The notes under the pieces are model-generated. The model did no database searches. It was not told where the DNA came from and saw only the letters and a list, made by a program, of their open reading frames with translations. Shown here piece after piece: positions 33,538-42,873 of a stretch of DNA of 64,000 nt. A program made the position numbers and the translations under genes. Origin of the DNA: Pelagibacterales bacterium SAG-MED49 (GTDB lineage Bacteria > Pseudomonadota > Alphaproteobacteria > Pelagibacterales > Pelagibacteraceae); contig JACWEQ010000003.1 of the NCBI GenBank assembly GCA_014653365.1, positions 58,501-122,500 of the forward strand, read 5' to 3'. Numbering within the stretch: position 1 is the stretch's first letter; each line of letters opens with the position of its first letter.

Positions 33538-34193
33538 TAAATATTAATTTTCCCGTCTATAATTTTTTTTATTTTTAAAAAACACGCTCTTTTAGATAAA
33601 TTTGTGGTGTTTATCAATACCGAATCTTTTGTTTTCTTTAGAGGTGAGATTTTTCTATTATAGTCACTTTTATCACGTTTTTTGATACTTTTAAGGACCT
33701 CTTCATAAGAAATCTTTTTTTTTAACTTTTTTAGCTCTTTATATCTTCTTAATGCCCTTGTTTTTACATTTGCGGTAATAAAAAACTTAAATTCTGCATC
33801 AGGTATAATATTGTAAGTGATGTCCCTACCATCTAAGCATGATCCTTTATAATTTTTAGGAGGGTTATATGCAAAATTTAACTGAAAAGAGTGAACAAGC
33901 ATTCTTGTGCTTTTTACCTTCGATATAATAGATGCTTCTGTACCCACTTCATCTGATAGCAAAGCTTTATCAGCTAAGTCTTTAACTTTCAAAGATTTGA
34001 TTTTTAATTTTATAAAATTTTGACTAAATTTTTTTGGAAATTTTAATTTTAAATAAGCAATCATTCTGTAAATTTTTCCAGTGTCGAGGTAAAATAGATT
34101 ATACTGTTTTGAAATAGCTTTTGCTAATGTGCCAGCTCCAGCCGCAGCCGGTGAGTCAATTGCTATTTTTAAAATATTTTTTCTTTTAATCAT
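33537..34193 (-). CDS. cmk: Cytidylate kinase family protein with altered P loop
   Basis: It would phosphorylate CMP and dCMP. Family landmarks are the DGRDITYNIIPDAEFKFF segment, the YLDTGKIYRM region and an Arg-rich RALRRYKEL helix, in 218 aa. The Walker A loop, normally GPxxxGKGT, reads SPAAAGAGT: the essential Lys is Ala20 and the first Gly is Ser14. The codons are GCT and TCA, unambiguous here. Whether it still has kinase activity is open. Gene order aroA-cmk-rpsA-ihfB is normal. Confidence 0.9.
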   Translation of the reverse strand: MIKRKNILKIAIDSPAAAGAGTLAKAISKQYNLFYLDTGKIYRMIAYLKLKFPKKFSQNFIKLKIKSLKVKDLADKALLSDEVGTEASIISKVKSTRMLVHSFQLNFAYNPPKNYKGSCLDGRDITYNIIPDAEFKFFITANVKTRALRRYKELKKLKKKISYEEVLKSIKKRDKSDYNRKISPLKKTKDSVLINTTNLSKRACFLKIKKIIDGKINI

Positions 34194-35512
34194 TAATTTT
34201 TTAATTCATTTATAATTTTAAGAAAATTAGGAAATGACGTCTTAATAGAATCTTTATCATAAATATGCCATTCACCTCCAAATGAAAGACTTGCTATTAC
34301 AGAGGTCATAAATACCCTGTGATCTTTTAAGTAATTTTTAATAATTATTTTTTTCCTAATTTCTAAATTAGGATCTCCATAAATCTTAATTGAACTATTA
34401 GTTACAATATTTTTAACACCCATCATGTTGAGAATTTTTGCACCCCATTTAAGTCTTGGACTTTCTTTTTGATTTAATTCAGCTAAATCTTTGAAATAAG
34501 AAATTCCTTTAGCTTTGGCTGCAACTAAAAAAATAACTAGAAATTCATCTATAGCCTCACTATTAAGGTTTGTAGGACAATTAATTGCTTTTAGTTTTTT
34601 ACCACCTTCAATTTTAATATCAGCTAATTTTTCTCCCTTATAGGTTTTTTGATTTTGGAAAATAATATTAACACCCATTTTTTTTAAAATAGAAATAACT
34701 CCTATCCTTGTAGGGTTAATATTTACATCTTTTATAAGTAATTTAGAATTTTTAGACAATGCGGTTAGAATAATAAAAAAAGCACTTGAGCTGATATCTG
34801 ATGGAATTTTATAATCAAATGGTTTTATTTCTTTTACTTTTTTTACTTTGATTAGGTCATAATTTTTTTTATTTTCTACTGTCAAAGGAAGTTTAAGATA
34901 TTTACACATAAGCTCAGTATGGTTTCTTGATTTTTTTGCTTTTATCAAAGTGATACCACTTGTTCTCATACCAGCAAAAATCACAGCACTTTTACATTGT
35001 GCTGAACCTCTATTCTCTAAGTAGGATATTGATCTTAAATTTTTTGACTCATAGATTGTTAAAGGTAAATTTTTTTTATTTTTTAGTTTAAAAACTCCTC
35101 CAAATTTACTTAAAGGGTCTGAAATTCTTTTAAAATCTCTTGTGGATAAACTTTTATCACCAATAAGTTTTATTGGTTTTGTAGTATTAATTAAAAATCC
35201 TAGAATAAGTCTTCCTAATGTTCCTGAATTTTCAGCATTAAGAGTTAGGTTTTTTTTATAATTAAAGCCATTAATACCTTTTCCATAAATTTTACAGAAT
35301 TTATTGTTTGAAATAACTTTAATACCTAATTTTCTTACTGTCTTGATTGCAGCTTTGACATCTTCTGAAATCAATAAGTTTTGAGCTTTAGAATTTCCAC
35401 TTGCTAATGATGCAAATAAAACCCATCTGATACTGATACTTTTATCAGCACTTACAACAATTTTTTTATTAAAGTTTTTTAATTTCTTTTTTATTACTAT
35501 TGAGTTTGTCAT
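34193..35512 (-). CDS. aroA: 3-phosphoshikimate 1-carboxyvinyltransferase (EPSP synthase)
   Basis: It makes EPSP in the shikimate pathway leading to the tryptophan and phenylalanine genes in this window. DKSISIRW contains the PEP-binding Lys and substrate Ser and Arg; the usual His after SIS is Ile. NSGTLGRLI and SRNHTEL are the other signatures. It has 439 aa. It shares one base with cmk and is separated from lptB by six bases. Confidence 0.94.
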   Translation of the reverse strand: MTNSIVIKKKLKNFNKKIVVSADKSISIRWVLFASLASGNSKAQNLLISEDVKAAIKTVRKLGIKVISNNKFCKIYGKGINGFNYKKNLTLNAENSGTLGRLILGFLINTTKPIKLIGDKSLSTRDFKRISDPLSKFGGVFKLKNKKNLPLTIYESKNLRSISYLENRGSAQCKSAVIFAGMRTSGITLIKAKKSRNHTELMCKYLKLPLTVENKKNYDLIKVKKVKEIKPFDYKIPSDISSSAFFIILTALSKNSKLLIKDVNINPTRIGVISILKKMGVNIIFQNQKTYKGEKLADIKIEGGKKLKAINCPTNLNSEAIDEFLVIFLVAAKAKGISYFKDLAELNQKESPRLKWGAKILNMMGVKNIVTNSSIKIYGDPNLEIRKKIIIKNYLKDHRVFMTSVIASLSFGGEWHIYDKDSIKTSFPNFLKIINELKN

Positions 35513-35518
35513 TGAGAC

Positions 35519-36295
35519 TTATTTAAAGCTAAAGCTCTCACCAAAATAGGCATTTTTAGCATTGATATCATTTACCAGTTTTGATGGTGCGTCTTGAGCA
35601 ATAACTTTTCCATTATTTAAAATCATTGCAATATCAACACAAGCAAGTAAGTCTCGAGCTTGGTGATCACAGATGCAGATTGTTATAGTGTTTTCTTGTT
35701 GTAGGTTAACAATAGTTTCTTGTAACATTTTAATTGTTAAAACATCTAGTGCTGCAAAACATTCATCTAATAACAATACTTTTGGTTCGCTTAGGAGTGA
35801 TAAGGCAATCACTAACTTTTTCTTTTGGCCTCCAGATAAAAATTTTGCTTTTATGTCTTTTAAATTATCAAGCTCAAACTTAGAAATTAAATAATTTATT
35901 TTATCATTTCTAAAATTTTTATTCTCAATTACAATCTCGCTTATTGCTTTTAGATTATCATGAAGCGTAAGTTCATTAAAAAAACCTCCATATTGAGGAA
36001 CATAGCCAACTCTAAATTTTTTACTTCTTAAATAAATTGGGTATTCAGTTACATCTTCTCCATTAATTTTAATCTTACCACTTTTGGGACTAATTAACCC
36101 TGTTATCAGATTAAAAATTGTTGATTTACCAACACCATTTGGTCCCAGCATTCCGAAAATTTCCCCCTGATTGATCTTAAAATTTATATTATCTAGAATT
36201 AGCCTATTACCGTAAGCAAGAGAAATATTTTCAAATTCAATTACTGAATTTATATTTTTAAATGATTTAATTCTAAATTTTTTTATGACTGCCAT
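35519..36295 (-). CDS. lptB: LPS export ABC transporter ATP-binding protein
   Basis: This ATPase powers extraction of lipopolysaccharide from the inner membrane. The Walker A motif GPNGVGKST, signature LSGGQKKKL and Walker B LLLDECFAALD with the H loop CDHQ are complete. It has 258 aa, about 15 extra N-terminal residues over the core. It starts one base after lptC. The usual lptA between lptC and lptB is absent. Confidence 0.93.
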   Translation of the reverse strand: MAVIKKFRIKSFKNINSVIEFENISLAYGNRLILDNINFKINQGEIFGMLGPNGVGKSTIFNLITGLISPKSGKIKINGEDVTEYPIYLRSKKFRVGYVPQYGGFFNELTLHDNLKAISEIVIENKNFRNDKINYLISKFELDNLKDIKAKFLSGGQKKKLVIALSLLSEPKVLLLDECFAALDVLTIKMLQETIVNLQQENTITICICDHQARDLLACVDIAMILNNGKVIAQDAPSKLVNDINAKNAYFGESFSFK

Positions 36296-36296
36296 T

Positions 36297-36866
36297 TTAA
36301 TCTTTGCTTTTTATATTTACTTTTTTGCTATCTTGAAACATAAAAATTTTTGTATTTTTTGTAGTTATATCAATTTCAATAACATCTGCTTTTAAAATAT
36401 TTTCTAAATTTGTATAAATTACATTTCTTGAGATAATCATTGAATTTCTTTGCATTGAAAAGTCAAGATATTCACCAGTAATTTTATTTTCTAGATAATT
36501 GATTATTACATTTTTTGAAAAAATTGTATCAAAATTGTTAGAATTATATCTGCCATAATCTGAAGTAATTGTTACATTATTTGAATTGGTTAATTTAATA
36601 AAAGCTTTGACATCTGTAAGATAGATTACATTGGGTTTGTCATAATCTATCTCCCCCCGAGATGCGTTTACAGTATAATCATTTCCTTTTGCATCTTTTG
36701 ATGAATAACTGACATTCTCCATAATATTTGATTTATATGAATCTTCATCAGAAATAACTTTCTCTATCGTTGAAATATTTTTTTCTTTGGAATATTTATA
36801 ATATGAAATTATTGAAATTATTGAAATAAATATAGTTATATAAATTATAAGATTTTTTTTTTTCAT
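36297..36866 (-). CDS. lptC: LPS export protein LptC
   Basis: This bitopic protein passes LPS from LptBFG to LptA. It has one N-terminal membrane span (about residues 5-22) and a periplasmic beta-jellyroll of repeated short strands, 189 aa in all. The family is weakly conserved, so the name relies also on neighbours: kdsD upstream and lptB downstream. It may combine roles because no lptA is present between them. Confidence 0.8.
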   Translation of the reverse strand: MKKKNLIIYITIFISIISIISYYKYSKEKNISTIEKVISDEDSYKSNIMENVSYSSKDAKGNDYTVNASRGEIDYDKPNVIYLTDVKAFIKLTNSNNVTITSDYGRYNSNNFDTIFSKNVIINYLENKITGEYLDFSMQRNSMIISRNVIYTNLENILKADVIEIDITTKNTKIFMFQDSKKVNIKSKD

Positions 36867-37835
36867 CTACACAATATCAGAGGCTAGGATATTATGAATG
36901 TGAATTACTCCAATTGTCTTTAATTTATTTCTCTTATTATAAACACTTAATGAGGTAATTTTTTTACTATTCATTATAGTGAGCGCTTTTGCAGCCAACA
37001 TATCTTTATCAACACTTATTGGATTTTTTGTCATAACATCTTTTACTTTTAGTGAATACAGGTCATTTTTCTTTAGTCTAAATCTTCTAATTTGACCATC
37101 TGTTATTATACCTAAGGTTTTTTTATTTTTATTTTGAACGATTAAAAATCCTAGCTTTTTTTTAGTTAATATTTGTAATGCCACCTTCATCTTAATATTT
37201 TCTTGAACGAATGGGATTTTATTACCTTTAACCATAAGGTCTTCAACTATTTTTAATTGAGCACCTAAGCTACCTGCTGGATGAATTTTTTTAAAATCTA
37301 ACTTATCAAATTTCTTATATTGCATAGCCGCAATAGCTAAGGCATCACCAAGAGCAAGCTGAACAGTGGTACTTGATGTGGGAACTATACCCCCTGACTC
37401 TCTTACTTGGGGAATTAATAATTTTATATCTGAAGCTTTATATAAAATAGATTCTTTTTTTGACATAATTCCAATTAATAATATTTTATTTCTATTTGCA
37501 TATTGAATTATATTTTTGAGTTCATTAGTTTGTCCAGAATAGCTTATTAAGATTAAAACATCCTTTTTTTGAATAGAACCCAAATCACCATGAGAAGAGT
37601 CACTAGCAGATAAATTAAACGAAGGTGTTCCAACTGAAGATAGGGTGGCTGCTATCTTAGATGCTATAAGGCCACTTTTGCCAACTCCACAGACAATTAC
37701 TTTAGATTGGCATTTTGCTATCTCGATTACAGCTTTATCAAATGAACCACCAATATTTTTTTTTAATTTTTGTAAGCCTTTAATTTCAAGATCAATTACA
37801 TTTCTAGCAACTTGGGTAAATTTTTTTTTATTCAT
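36867..37835 (-). CDS. kdsD: D-arabinose 5-phosphate isomerase (KdsD/KpsF)
   Basis: It makes arabinose 5-phosphate, precursor of Kdo for lipid A. An N-terminal SIS domain contains VCGVGKSGLIASKIAATLSS and GDLG, and SYSGQTNEL; two CBS domains fill the C-terminal half (about 205-320). The 322-aa length is usual. It is between rnd and lptC; kdsB for CMP-Kdo is at 42874. Confidence 0.94.
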   Translation of the reverse strand: MNKKKFTQVARNVIDLEIKGLQKLKKNIGGSFDKAVIEIAKCQSKVIVCGVGKSGLIASKIAATLSSVGTPSFNLSASDSSHGDLGSIQKKDVLILISYSGQTNELKNIIQYANRNKILLIGIMSKKESILYKASDIKLLIPQVRESGGIVPTSSTTVQLALGDALAIAAMQYKKFDKLDFKKIHPAGSLGAQLKIVEDLMVKGNKIPFVQENIKMKVALQILTKKKLGFLIVQNKNKKTLGIITDGQIRRFRLKKNDLYSLKVKDVMTKNPISVDKDMLAAKALTIMNSKKITSLSVYNKRNKLKTIGVIHIHNILASDIV

Positions 37836-38449
37836 TAGTGTGACCAGATATCTTCTTTAAATAAGGCAAGATCAAGATCAACTCTAGTTTTTAAAAATTT
37901 TATACAATCTTGATAAAGTTCCATTCTATTTTCTCTTTCTAATATTTTGTTAAGTTCGTCATGAATTTTATGCAGATATATTACGTCGTTAGAGCAGTAT
38001 TTCATTTGGTTAGGAGTTAGCTCTCCTCCAAAGTCAGAAGTTTGAAACTGTTTACTAATATCAATATTTGTAAATGCCTTGATTAAAGTTTTCAGAGAAT
38101 GAGAGTCGGTAAATGTTCTTGCAAGTTTAGATTGAATTTTTGTACATTCAACATTTTTAACATCAGTTTTTAAATAATATTTAATATGAGTCAGATCTGC
38201 TCTAGCATAGTGAAAAATCTTTTTAATATTTTCATCACTTAAAATTTTTATTAAATTAGGGGCATTATAAGTTTGTCTATCTAATTGGATTATATGAGCA
38301 TCTGAATTTCCTGAAGATATCTGTATTAAACAAAGTGGATCACGCCTAACATTTAAACCCATAAACTCACCATCTACAGCTAATGAAGTGTTGCCCAATT
38401 TAAAATCATCTGGTAGATCATTTTTGTGCAATTGAATATTAATATTCAT
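37835..38449 (-). CDS. rnd: Ribonuclease D-like 3'-5' exonuclease
   Basis: This 204-aa protein has only the DEDDy exonuclease domain: VDGEFMGL (Exo I Asp and Glu), FHYARADL (Exo II), and YCSNDVIYL (Exo III Tyr and Asp). It lacks the HRDC domain of long RNase D, a form common in alphaproteobacteria and found before kdsD. It may trim tRNA or degrade structured RNA. Its stop shares a base with the kdsD start. Confidence 0.87.
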   Translation of the reverse strand: MNINIQLHKNDLPDDFKLGNTSLAVDGEFMGLNVRRDPLCLIQISSGNSDAHIIQLDRQTYNAPNLIKILSDENIKKIFHYARADLTHIKYYLKTDVKNVECTKIQSKLARTFTDSHSLKTLIKAFTNIDISKQFQTSDFGGELTPNQMKYCSNDVIYLHKIHDELNKILERENRMELYQDCIKFLKTRVDLDLALFKEDIWSH

Positions 38450-38475
38450 TTTTAAATATATATAATAGAAATTTT

Positions 38476-39459
38476 ATGAAAGCAAAAAAAGTTCTAATTT
38501 TTGGTGGTAGTGGTCAAATTGGTAGAAACTTAATTAGAAAACTTACCAAGAATAATTATATAGTTACCGTTGTAACAAGAAACATTCATCAAAAAAGTTA
38601 TATAATTAAAACGCAAGCAAATGCTGGTTATATTGATATTGTAGAGGCAAATATTTTTGATGAAAATAAAATAAAAAATTTATTTAAAAAAACAGATATT
38701 TGTATCAATCTAATTGGAATTTTGTTTGAAAAAAAAGGTGGAAATACATTTAAAAATATTCATTCTATTTTTCCATCCTTATTAGCTAAACTTTGTAAAG
38801 AATATAATTTAAAGCATTTTATTCACTTATCAGCTTTAGGAATAAATGATGCAATAGATTCAGACTATGCAAAAAGTAAATTAGAGGGAGAAGCTAATGT
38901 TTTAAAAAATTTTCCACTTGCAACAATTTTAAGACCTTCAATTGTATATTCAGTAGACGATAACTTCACAACTAATTTTATGACCCTTCTAAATAGATTG
39001 CCAATTTTTCCTCTTTACTATGAGGGCAAAACAAAATTTGCACCAATTCATTGCTCAGATTTAACAGATACAATTAATTATGTAATTTCAAAAAATATCT
39101 ACTCTAAAATAATTGAATGTGTAGGACCTGAAATAATATCTTTTAAAGAGTTATTGCAAAAATTATTAAATTTAATTAATAAGAAAAGAATATTAATACC
39201 TTTTCCATTACCGCTAGCTCAATTTTCGGCAAGGTTTTTTGAAATATTGCCAAATCCTTTACTTACTAGAGATCAATTAAGACTACTGAAATATGATAAT
39301 ATTTCATCTGGCAAATATAAAACTAACTCAGAAATGGGAATTCCTAGTGTTAAATTTTTTGACCAAGAAGTTAAAAAATATTGTTATATGTGGAGAGAAG
39401 GTGGCCAATTTTCTACTGAAAAATATACTTCTGAAGATTTGAAAAACAAAGTTAATTAA
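38476..39459 (+). CDS. Complex I NDUFA9-like NAD(P)-binding protein
   Basis: This 327-aa extended short-chain dehydrogenase has the Rossmann motif VLIFGGSGQIGRNL at its start, and a YAKSK active site near 135 (Tyr and Lys kept). Proteins of this form are related to the NDUFA9 subunit of mitochondrial complex I and are common in alphaproteobacteria. The role in complex I assembly or in a separate oxidoreductase step cannot be settled from sequence. It is divergent from the rnd gene, 26 bases away. Confidence 0.82.
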   Translation: MKAKKVLIFGGSGQIGRNLIRKLTKNNYIVTVVTRNIHQKSYIIKTQANAGYIDIVEANIFDENKIKNLFKKTDICINLIGILFEKKGGNTFKNIHSIFPSLLAKLCKEYNLKHFIHLSALGINDAIDSDYAKSKLEGEANVLKNFPLATILRPSIVYSVDDNFTTNFMTLLNRLPIFPLYYEGKTKFAPIHCSDLTDTINYVISKNIYSKIIECVGPEIISFKELLQKLLNLINKKRILIPFPLPLAQFSARFFEILPNPLLTRDQLRLLKYDNISSGKYKTNSEMGIPSVKFFDQEVKKYCYMWREGGQFSTEKYTSEDLKNKVN

Positions 39460-39465
39460 AAAAAT

Positions 39466-39960
39466 TTAGGCTGACTGTATTTTTTTTTCTATAAATTCTG
39501 AAACTTCTTCTTTTTCTGTGACTTCTTCTTTTTTACCTTTAGGTTGGTATGCATACAAAAGGTGTAATTTGCAGTAAGAAAAATCTTTTAAAGATGATCT
39601 ACCACAGAAATAAAACGACTTTTCATCTGGATGACCTATTGGCCATTTGCAAGAACTTTCGTCAAGCTCTTCTAATTGTTTAGGGTTTTCTGGCTCAAAA
39701 TCTTTTTCAATGATTAAAGATTTAAATTTACTTTTTCTACTTCTTTTAGTTTTATTATTGTTTTCTTCGACAGAATTTTCAAAATTTTGATTTGAAGTGG
39801 CAGTTCTAGTTTTAATTTTTGCTGATAAATTTAATCTATGAGCCTTTCCAATGACTGCATTTCTGCTGATACCACCTATAATCTCAGCGATTTGACTCGC
39901 AGTATTACCCTTTCCCCAAAGTTCTTTTAGTTTTGATACTTTTTCATCGTTCCAGTTCAT
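39466..39960 (-). CDS. gcrA: Cell-cycle regulator GcrA
   Basis: GcrA is a sigma-70-associated transcription factor of alphaproteobacteria that prefers methylated GANTC sites. The N-terminal domain MNWNDEKVSKLKELWGKG and ISRNAVIGKAHRL is a clear match; the C-terminal sigma-binding part includes CKWPIGHP and FCGRSS near residue 100-120. It has 164 aa with a Lys/Glu-rich spacer. I saw no GANTC in the 172-base gap upstream, but other targets are untested. Confidence 0.92.
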   Translation of the reverse strand: MNWNDEKVSKLKELWGKGNTASQIAEIIGGISRNAVIGKAHRLNLSAKIKTRTATSNQNFENSVEENNNKTKRSRKSKFKSLIIEKDFEPENPKQLEELDESSCKWPIGHPDEKSFYFCGRSSLKDFSYCKLHLLYAYQPKGKKEEVTEKEEVSEFIEKKIQSA

Positions 39961-40132
39961 TATCTATATGTTGTATTATGTTTTCTAAAAATAACAATAT
40001 ACTGATACAAAATGTAAATAAACAAGCAATTTCTTAAGGTTATCAACAAAAATAAGCTTAAATTTGTTTAGATGTATTTTCAATCATAACTTGTATCTAA
40101 TTATTAAAATTTATAAAAACTGACTTAAAATT

Positions 40133-41299
40133 ATGAGCTATTTAACAAAAAATTATAACAGAAAAAAAATTTCTTTTAAAAGGGGGAAAGGTAGCTTCTT
40201 ATATTCTGTTGATGGTAAAAAATATTTAGATTTTGTTCAGGGAATAGCTGTAAACTCATTAGGTCACGCTCATCCTAAATTAGTCAAAACAATTAATGCT
40301 CAATCTAAAAAACTTTGGCATGTTTCAAATGCCTTTGTAATCCCAGAAGGGGAAAAGTTAGCTAAAAAATTAGCTAAAAAAACATTTGCTGATTATGTTA
40401 TGTTTCAAAATAGTGGTGCGGAGGCAACAGAAGCGGCAATAAAAGTCGCAAGAAGATATTTTTATTCAATCGGAAAGCCAAAAAAAAATAGAATTTTATG
40501 TGTAAAAAATTCTTTTCATGGAAGAACACTAGCTGCAATTTATGCTAGTGGATCAAAAAAAATGACAGAGGGATTTGGACCAAAAGTTGGAGGATTTGAT
40601 CATTTTGAATTTGGAGACCACAAATCAATACAAAAAAAAATTACAAAAAATACAGCAGCTATAATGGTTGAAACTATTATGGGTGAAGGTGGTATAAAAG
40701 TAATACCCGATTGGTGTTTAAAAGGATTAAGAAAAATTTGCGATAAAAAAAATATATTATTAATATTAGATGAGGTTCAGTGTGGAGTTGGAAGATCGGG
40801 AGATTTTTTTGCTTTTGAAAAATCTAAAGTAAAGCCTGATATAGTCCCAATTGCAAAAGGGATTGGTGGTGGATTTCCAATTGGAGCAGTTTTAATGAAT
40901 AAAAAAGTTGCAGTGGGCATGACGGCTGGAACACATGGTTCGACTTTTGGTGGCAATCCTTTGGCTATGGCCGTTGGTAATTCAGTAATGGATATTATTG
41001 CTAATAAAAAGTTTTTAAAACATGTTAAAAGTATTTCTAAATATTTTTTAGAAAATCTCAATAAAATTAAAGAAAAATATCCTGGAGTTATAAAAGAGAT
41101 TAGAGGTAGAGGTTTATTGATTGGAATACAGCTTCATACAGATCAAGTTAATTTTATTAAAAAATTGATGGATAATAAATTATTAACTATTAGAGCGGCT
41201 GAAAATGTAGTTAGAATTTTACCACCATTAAATGTTAAGAAAAATGAAATTGATCAAGCTTTAAGATTAATCAAAAAGGTATGCACAGAAGTAAATTAA
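40133..41299 (+). CDS. argD: Acetylornithine aminotransferase
   Basis: This PLP enzyme transaminates N-acetylglutamate semialdehyde in arginine synthesis. FQNSGAEATEAAIK, LDEVQCGVGRSG and the PLP Lys in PIAKGIGGG are all present. It has 388 aa. It is two bases before argF on one strand. Its promoter must lie in the 172-base gap to gcrA, which contains a TTATCAACA at 40039, one base from a DnaA-box consensus, of unknown meaning. Confidence 0.95.
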   Translation: MSYLTKNYNRKKISFKRGKGSFLYSVDGKKYLDFVQGIAVNSLGHAHPKLVKTINAQSKKLWHVSNAFVIPEGEKLAKKLAKKTFADYVMFQNSGAEATEAAIKVARRYFYSIGKPKKNRILCVKNSFHGRTLAAIYASGSKKMTEGFGPKVGGFDHFEFGDHKSIQKKITKNTAAIMVETIMGEGGIKVIPDWCLKGLRKICDKKNILLILDEVQCGVGRSGDFFAFEKSKVKPDIVPIAKGIGGGFPIGAVLMNKKVAVGMTAGTHGSTFGGNPLAMAVGNSVMDIIANKKFLKHVKSISKYFLENLNKIKEKYPGVIKEIRGRGLLIGIQLHTDQVNFIKKLMDNKLLTIRAAENVVRILPPLNVKKNEIDQALRLIKKVCTEVN

Positions 41300-41300
41300 A

Positions 41301-42230
41301 ATGAATCATTTTATAAATTTAAAAGATGTCCCAGCCAAAGATCTTCAAAAGATTGTTGCTGATGCAAAAAAAAGAAAAAACTTAAGAAAAAAATTAAGCA
41401 CATTAGAGGTTGATAAAGGAGCGCCTTTAAAAGGTAAATTGCTTATACAAATGTTTGAAAAATCAAGTTTGAGAACCAGATTGAGCTTTTATCTAGCAAT
41501 TAAGCAACTTGGAGGAGGAACATTAACCCTTAGATCAAATGAACTTCATCTTGGTCAAGGAGGAGAAAGTATAGCAGATACCGCAAAAATACTTTCAACT
41601 TATGGTGATGGATTTATGTTAAGAACTGATAGTGATCAAAAAGTTGAAAATTTTAGAGATCATTTAACAATCCCAGTAATTAATGGTTTGAGCCCATCCT
41701 CGCATCCAACACAAGTACTTTCAGATGTGTTTACTGTTGAAGAGATAAAGAAAAAAAAAATTTCAAAATTAAACATTTGTTGGATTGGAGACTCTAATAA
41801 TGTTTTAGATAGCTTAATTGCAGCTTCTGTTAAATTTTCTTTTAAATTAAGCATAGGCTGTCCAAAAAAGTTTGAGCCTGGCAAAGAAGTTAGAAACTGG
41901 GTAAAAGCAAATAACAAAAAAATATTCATTTATAATGATCCAAAAAAAGCTGTTAACGGAGCAGATGTGATATTTTCAGATAAAGTTATATCCTTAAATG
42001 ATAAAGTTAATAAAAAAAAAAAAATTGAACAATTTAAAAAATTTAAGATTAATAAAAAATTAATGGGTTATGCAAAGAAAGATTGTATTTTTCTCCACTG
42101 TTTGCCTCGAGGATCTGAAGTAAGTAATGAAGTTTTTTTAGGAAAAAAATCTCATGTTTGGCAACAAGCTCTTAATAGAGTTCATGTCCAAAAAAGTATT
42201 TTATTATATTGTTTCGGAAAATTAAGGTAG
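41301..42230 (+). CDS. argF: Ornithine carbamoyltransferase
   Basis: It carbamoylates ornithine to citrulline. Carbamoyl-phosphate-binding FEKSSLRTR carries Leu where STRTR is usual, HPTQVLSDV and HCLPRG are otherwise normal, and DSNNVLDSL binds ornithine. It has 309 aa. It follows argD, and overlaps the end of the opposing cytochrome gene by nine bases. Confidence 0.94.
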   Translation: MNHFINLKDVPAKDLQKIVADAKKRKNLRKKLSTLEVDKGAPLKGKLLIQMFEKSSLRTRLSFYLAIKQLGGGTLTLRSNELHLGQGGESIADTAKILSTYGDGFMLRTDSDQKVENFRDHLTIPVINGLSPSSHPTQVLSDVFTVEEIKKKKISKLNICWIGDSNNVLDSLIAASVKFSFKLSIGCPKKFEPGKEVRNWVKANNKKIFIYNDPKKAVNGADVIFSDKVISLNDKVNKKKKIEQFKKFKINKKLMGYAKKDCIFLHCLPRGSEVSNEVFLGKKSHVWQQALNRVHVQKSILLYCFGKLR

Positions 42231-42761
42231 TGGTACTGGACTATCAGAATTTTGATTTAAGTATTTAATTACTGAAGCTCTATCTTTTTCTTTTCTTAAT
42301 CCAGCAAATGCCATTTTTGTTCCTTTAATCCATTTAGCAGGTTTAATTAAGTAACCGTTGAGTTCTTCAAAAGTCCACTCTTTATCGAATGATGCTAGGG
42401 CCTTAGAATATTTGTAATCTGTAACAGCACCAGTTTTTCTCCCAACTACATTCCAAAGTGCAGGACCAATGTTGTTTTTTCCACCTTTAATAATTGAGTG
42501 ACATGCAGCACATTTTTTAAAAACTTTTTCACCCGCAGCTACATCGCCCATTGCCATTAATGCAGCTATATCAATTTTTTCTACCACAGCCGTTTCTACA
42601 GATGATGACACAGTTGTAGCTTGCTGCACCTCAACTGCATATCCTGGAGTTTTAGGTTTTTCTACATGAAATATAATATTTGATAGTTTGCCAATACCAA
42701 TTACCAAAAGAGCAACCATCAACACAGCAGCTATAATTTTATTTAATTCAAACGAATCCAT
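42222..42761 (-). CDS. Membrane-anchored cytochrome c (CycM/c552 type)
   Basis: This 179-aa protein has an N-terminal uncleaved membrane anchor (residues 8-25) and a periplasmic class I cytochrome domain. Heme attaches to CAACH (C84, C87, H88), with Met150 of GTKMAF as the distal ligand. Such anchored cytochromes carry electrons between the bc1 complex and cytochrome oxidase in alphaproteobacteria. It ends inside argF. Confidence 0.9.
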   Translation of the reverse strand: MDSFELNKIIAAVLMVALLVIGIGKLSNIIFHVEKPKTPGYAVEVQQATTVSSSVETAVVEKIDIAALMAMGDVAAGEKVFKKCAACHSIIKGGKNNIGPALWNVVGRKTGAVTDYKYSKALASFDKEWTFEELNGYLIKPAKWIKGTKMAFAGLRKEKDRASVIKYLNQNSDSPVPLP

Positions 42762-42829
42762 TTTTCTAAATATTATTTTGAACGTATAGCATGATAAATT
42801 AAAAAATTACTAAAATTTAGTGTATAATT

Positions 42830-42859
42830 TTGCCTCTATGTCAATTTAATCGGTATAAT
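42830..42859 (+). promoter_or_regulatory. Promoter of kdsB-pheA
   Basis: TTGCCT (42830-42835) and TATAAT (42854-42859) are 18 bases apart, a good sigma-70 match, ending 14 bases before the kdsB ATG. The leader is thus very short and has no visible Shine-Dalgarno. Confidence 0.6.
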
Positions 42860-42873
42860 AAATTGAAAAATTA

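Noticed and set aside
40039-40047. A DnaA box (ttatcaaca) suggesting an origin near gcrA
   Set aside because: A single near-match in AT-rich DNA, with no cluster and no dnaA gene, is not evidence of an origin.
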